In this document: piece after piece, positions 63,110 to 64,000 of the stretch
Layout of the letters: every line of letters begins with the position of its first letter
How positions within the stretch are numbered: the first letter of the stretch is position 1
Assembly (NCBI GenBank): GCA_033964015.1
Contig: JAWWUD010000094.1
Coordinates: 124,001-188,000, forward strand
Length of the DNA stretch: 64,000 bases
Source: Scolanthus callimorphus
Lineage: Eukaryota; Cnidaria; Anthozoa; Actiniaria; Edwardsiidae
Reading direction: 5' to 3'
Notes under the pieces: model-generated
The model's database searches: none
The model's input: the letters and a program-made list of their open reading frames with translations, nothing else
Told to the model about the DNA's origin: nothing
Program-made: the position numbers and the translations under genes

Positions 63110-64000
63110 GGCGCGCACGCGTAACATAAAAGTAACTTAATCTCACTTTATAAAAACGTATCAGTTAAAATAACACTGGCATTCGTTTCCTAGTCGTCTT
63201 TTCGATCTATGCCTCCGACTTGAACGCTCCAAAAGTAATTATCAGGCATAAAACAACCATTTTCTTATACGCATGCGTCGGTGGCTGTCACCAGAGCCTC
63301 CCCCGCGAGGTGACGAGCCGGGGAACTCTGGGTACGAGAATGTATATTGGTTATCTTCCGTATGTCATAGCTTTCGTTATGAAATTTCTAAGTTTGAAAA
63401 CTGTACAGCTAGGTAAGAAATACAAAATACCATTTTGCAATCCAATTCAATCAGCTCCAAAACACACGAAAATGCCCGAAATGTGTATTATCTAACAGCT
63501 GGAAGGTTATTTAACAACCTAGATGATTATCTTGCTCATTTCGTGTGAAATTGAATCTATCTAAGCTTCCTAAATTAACTCGTGGGATGGAAAAAGTAGA
63601 CATGATGCAATGCACTCAGGCGCCGAACAATGGGGTTTTACACCACTTTTCCACAAAATTTAAAAGCGAAGTTATATGAATCATTAGCAAAGTAAACATA
63701 GTGTTTCCGCACTTATGAAATCATTTACATATCTCCTCCATCCCACAGGAAAAGGCAAGCGAGAAAGCGTCATTTGTTAATGAAACCATGCGAATGAGCT
63801 GCCTCATTGGACAGCTGAAAAAAATGTGTTTTTCTTTATTTTCTTCATTTTAGTTGCCTTGTTTGCGTTAGTTTGACGAAATGTCAAAAGCGTTTCGCAT
63901 CACTAAAAAGCTTTAGCTAAAGAAATTGTTAAGCTGACGCTTAAAAAATATTTCACTCTCGGGAGGGTCGCCCATGCAAACTGTGGCTCATCCCTTGTGA
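63110..64000. other. Window end: repeats, no gene
   Basis: 63275-63345 is one more CCAGAGCCTCC...GGTGACGAGCC unit. 63360-63560 is a CACTGTCAC-family fragment (TTGAAAACTGTACAGCT, CCATTTTGCAATCCAATTC). 63560-64000 shows nothing I recognise. Confidence 0.5.

Noticed and set aside
62634..63129. Repetitive proteins of about 127-151 residues on both strands
   Set aside because: They come from an 84-bp tandem repeat whose length is a multiple of three.

Overview
The window looks like nuclear DNA from a cnidarian, probably a stony coral or another anthozoan. It is AT-rich, carries conserved animal genes cut into many small GT-AG exons, has a cnidarian-style pair of intronless GPCR genes, and is saturated with short inverted-repeat transposons, LINE remnants and minisatellites. 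I cannot name the species from sequence alone. No prokaryotic features, CRISPR array, tRNA or rRNA was seen.

Five protein-coding loci can be supported. SLC35B2 (Golgi PAPS transporter, minus strand, 2943-4467, two coding exons) lies head to head with PPP2R3C (PP2A B'' gamma regulatory subunit, plus strand, 5163-41039). I could assemble all 20 coding exons of PPP2R3C. The start codons are 695 bp apart, so a shared promoter is likely. Intron 7 of PPP2R3C (13912-30219, 16.3 kb) contains two nearly identical single-exon class A GPCR genes (17620-18741 and 24853-25965) on the same strand, in directly repeated duplication blocks with LINE debris between them. Downstream, an SLC16 (monocarboxylate-transporter-like) gene runs convergently on the minus strand (53482 down to 44262, five coding exons). 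From 53483 to 64000 I see repeats and no gene I can support.

Repeats dominate the introns. Intron 4 of PPP2R3C holds a 1.1 kb inverted-repeat element and a second TIR-bounded element containing eleven copies of a 128-bp satellite packed with CRE (TGACGTCA) and E-box (CACGTG) palindromes. Intron 19 holds about 45 copies of a 32-bp CpG-rich minisatellite. A 1.9 kb foldback element begins about a dozen bases after the PPP2R3C stop. Several MITEs have TTA/TAA (PIF/Harbinger-like) or TA (Tc1/mariner-like) target duplications, and two insertions can be checked against an unoccupied paralogous copy in the same window. A foldback element at 61604-62130 carries in its loop a stretch that looks like one intact exon with both splice sites.

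Three places where conserved coding frames need one extra base (PPP2R3C exon 2, SLC16 exon 4, SLC16 exon 5 boundary) each sit in or next to short homopolymers. Residual assembly indels explain this best, because both proteins are otherwise complete; allelic or decaying copies are the alternatives.
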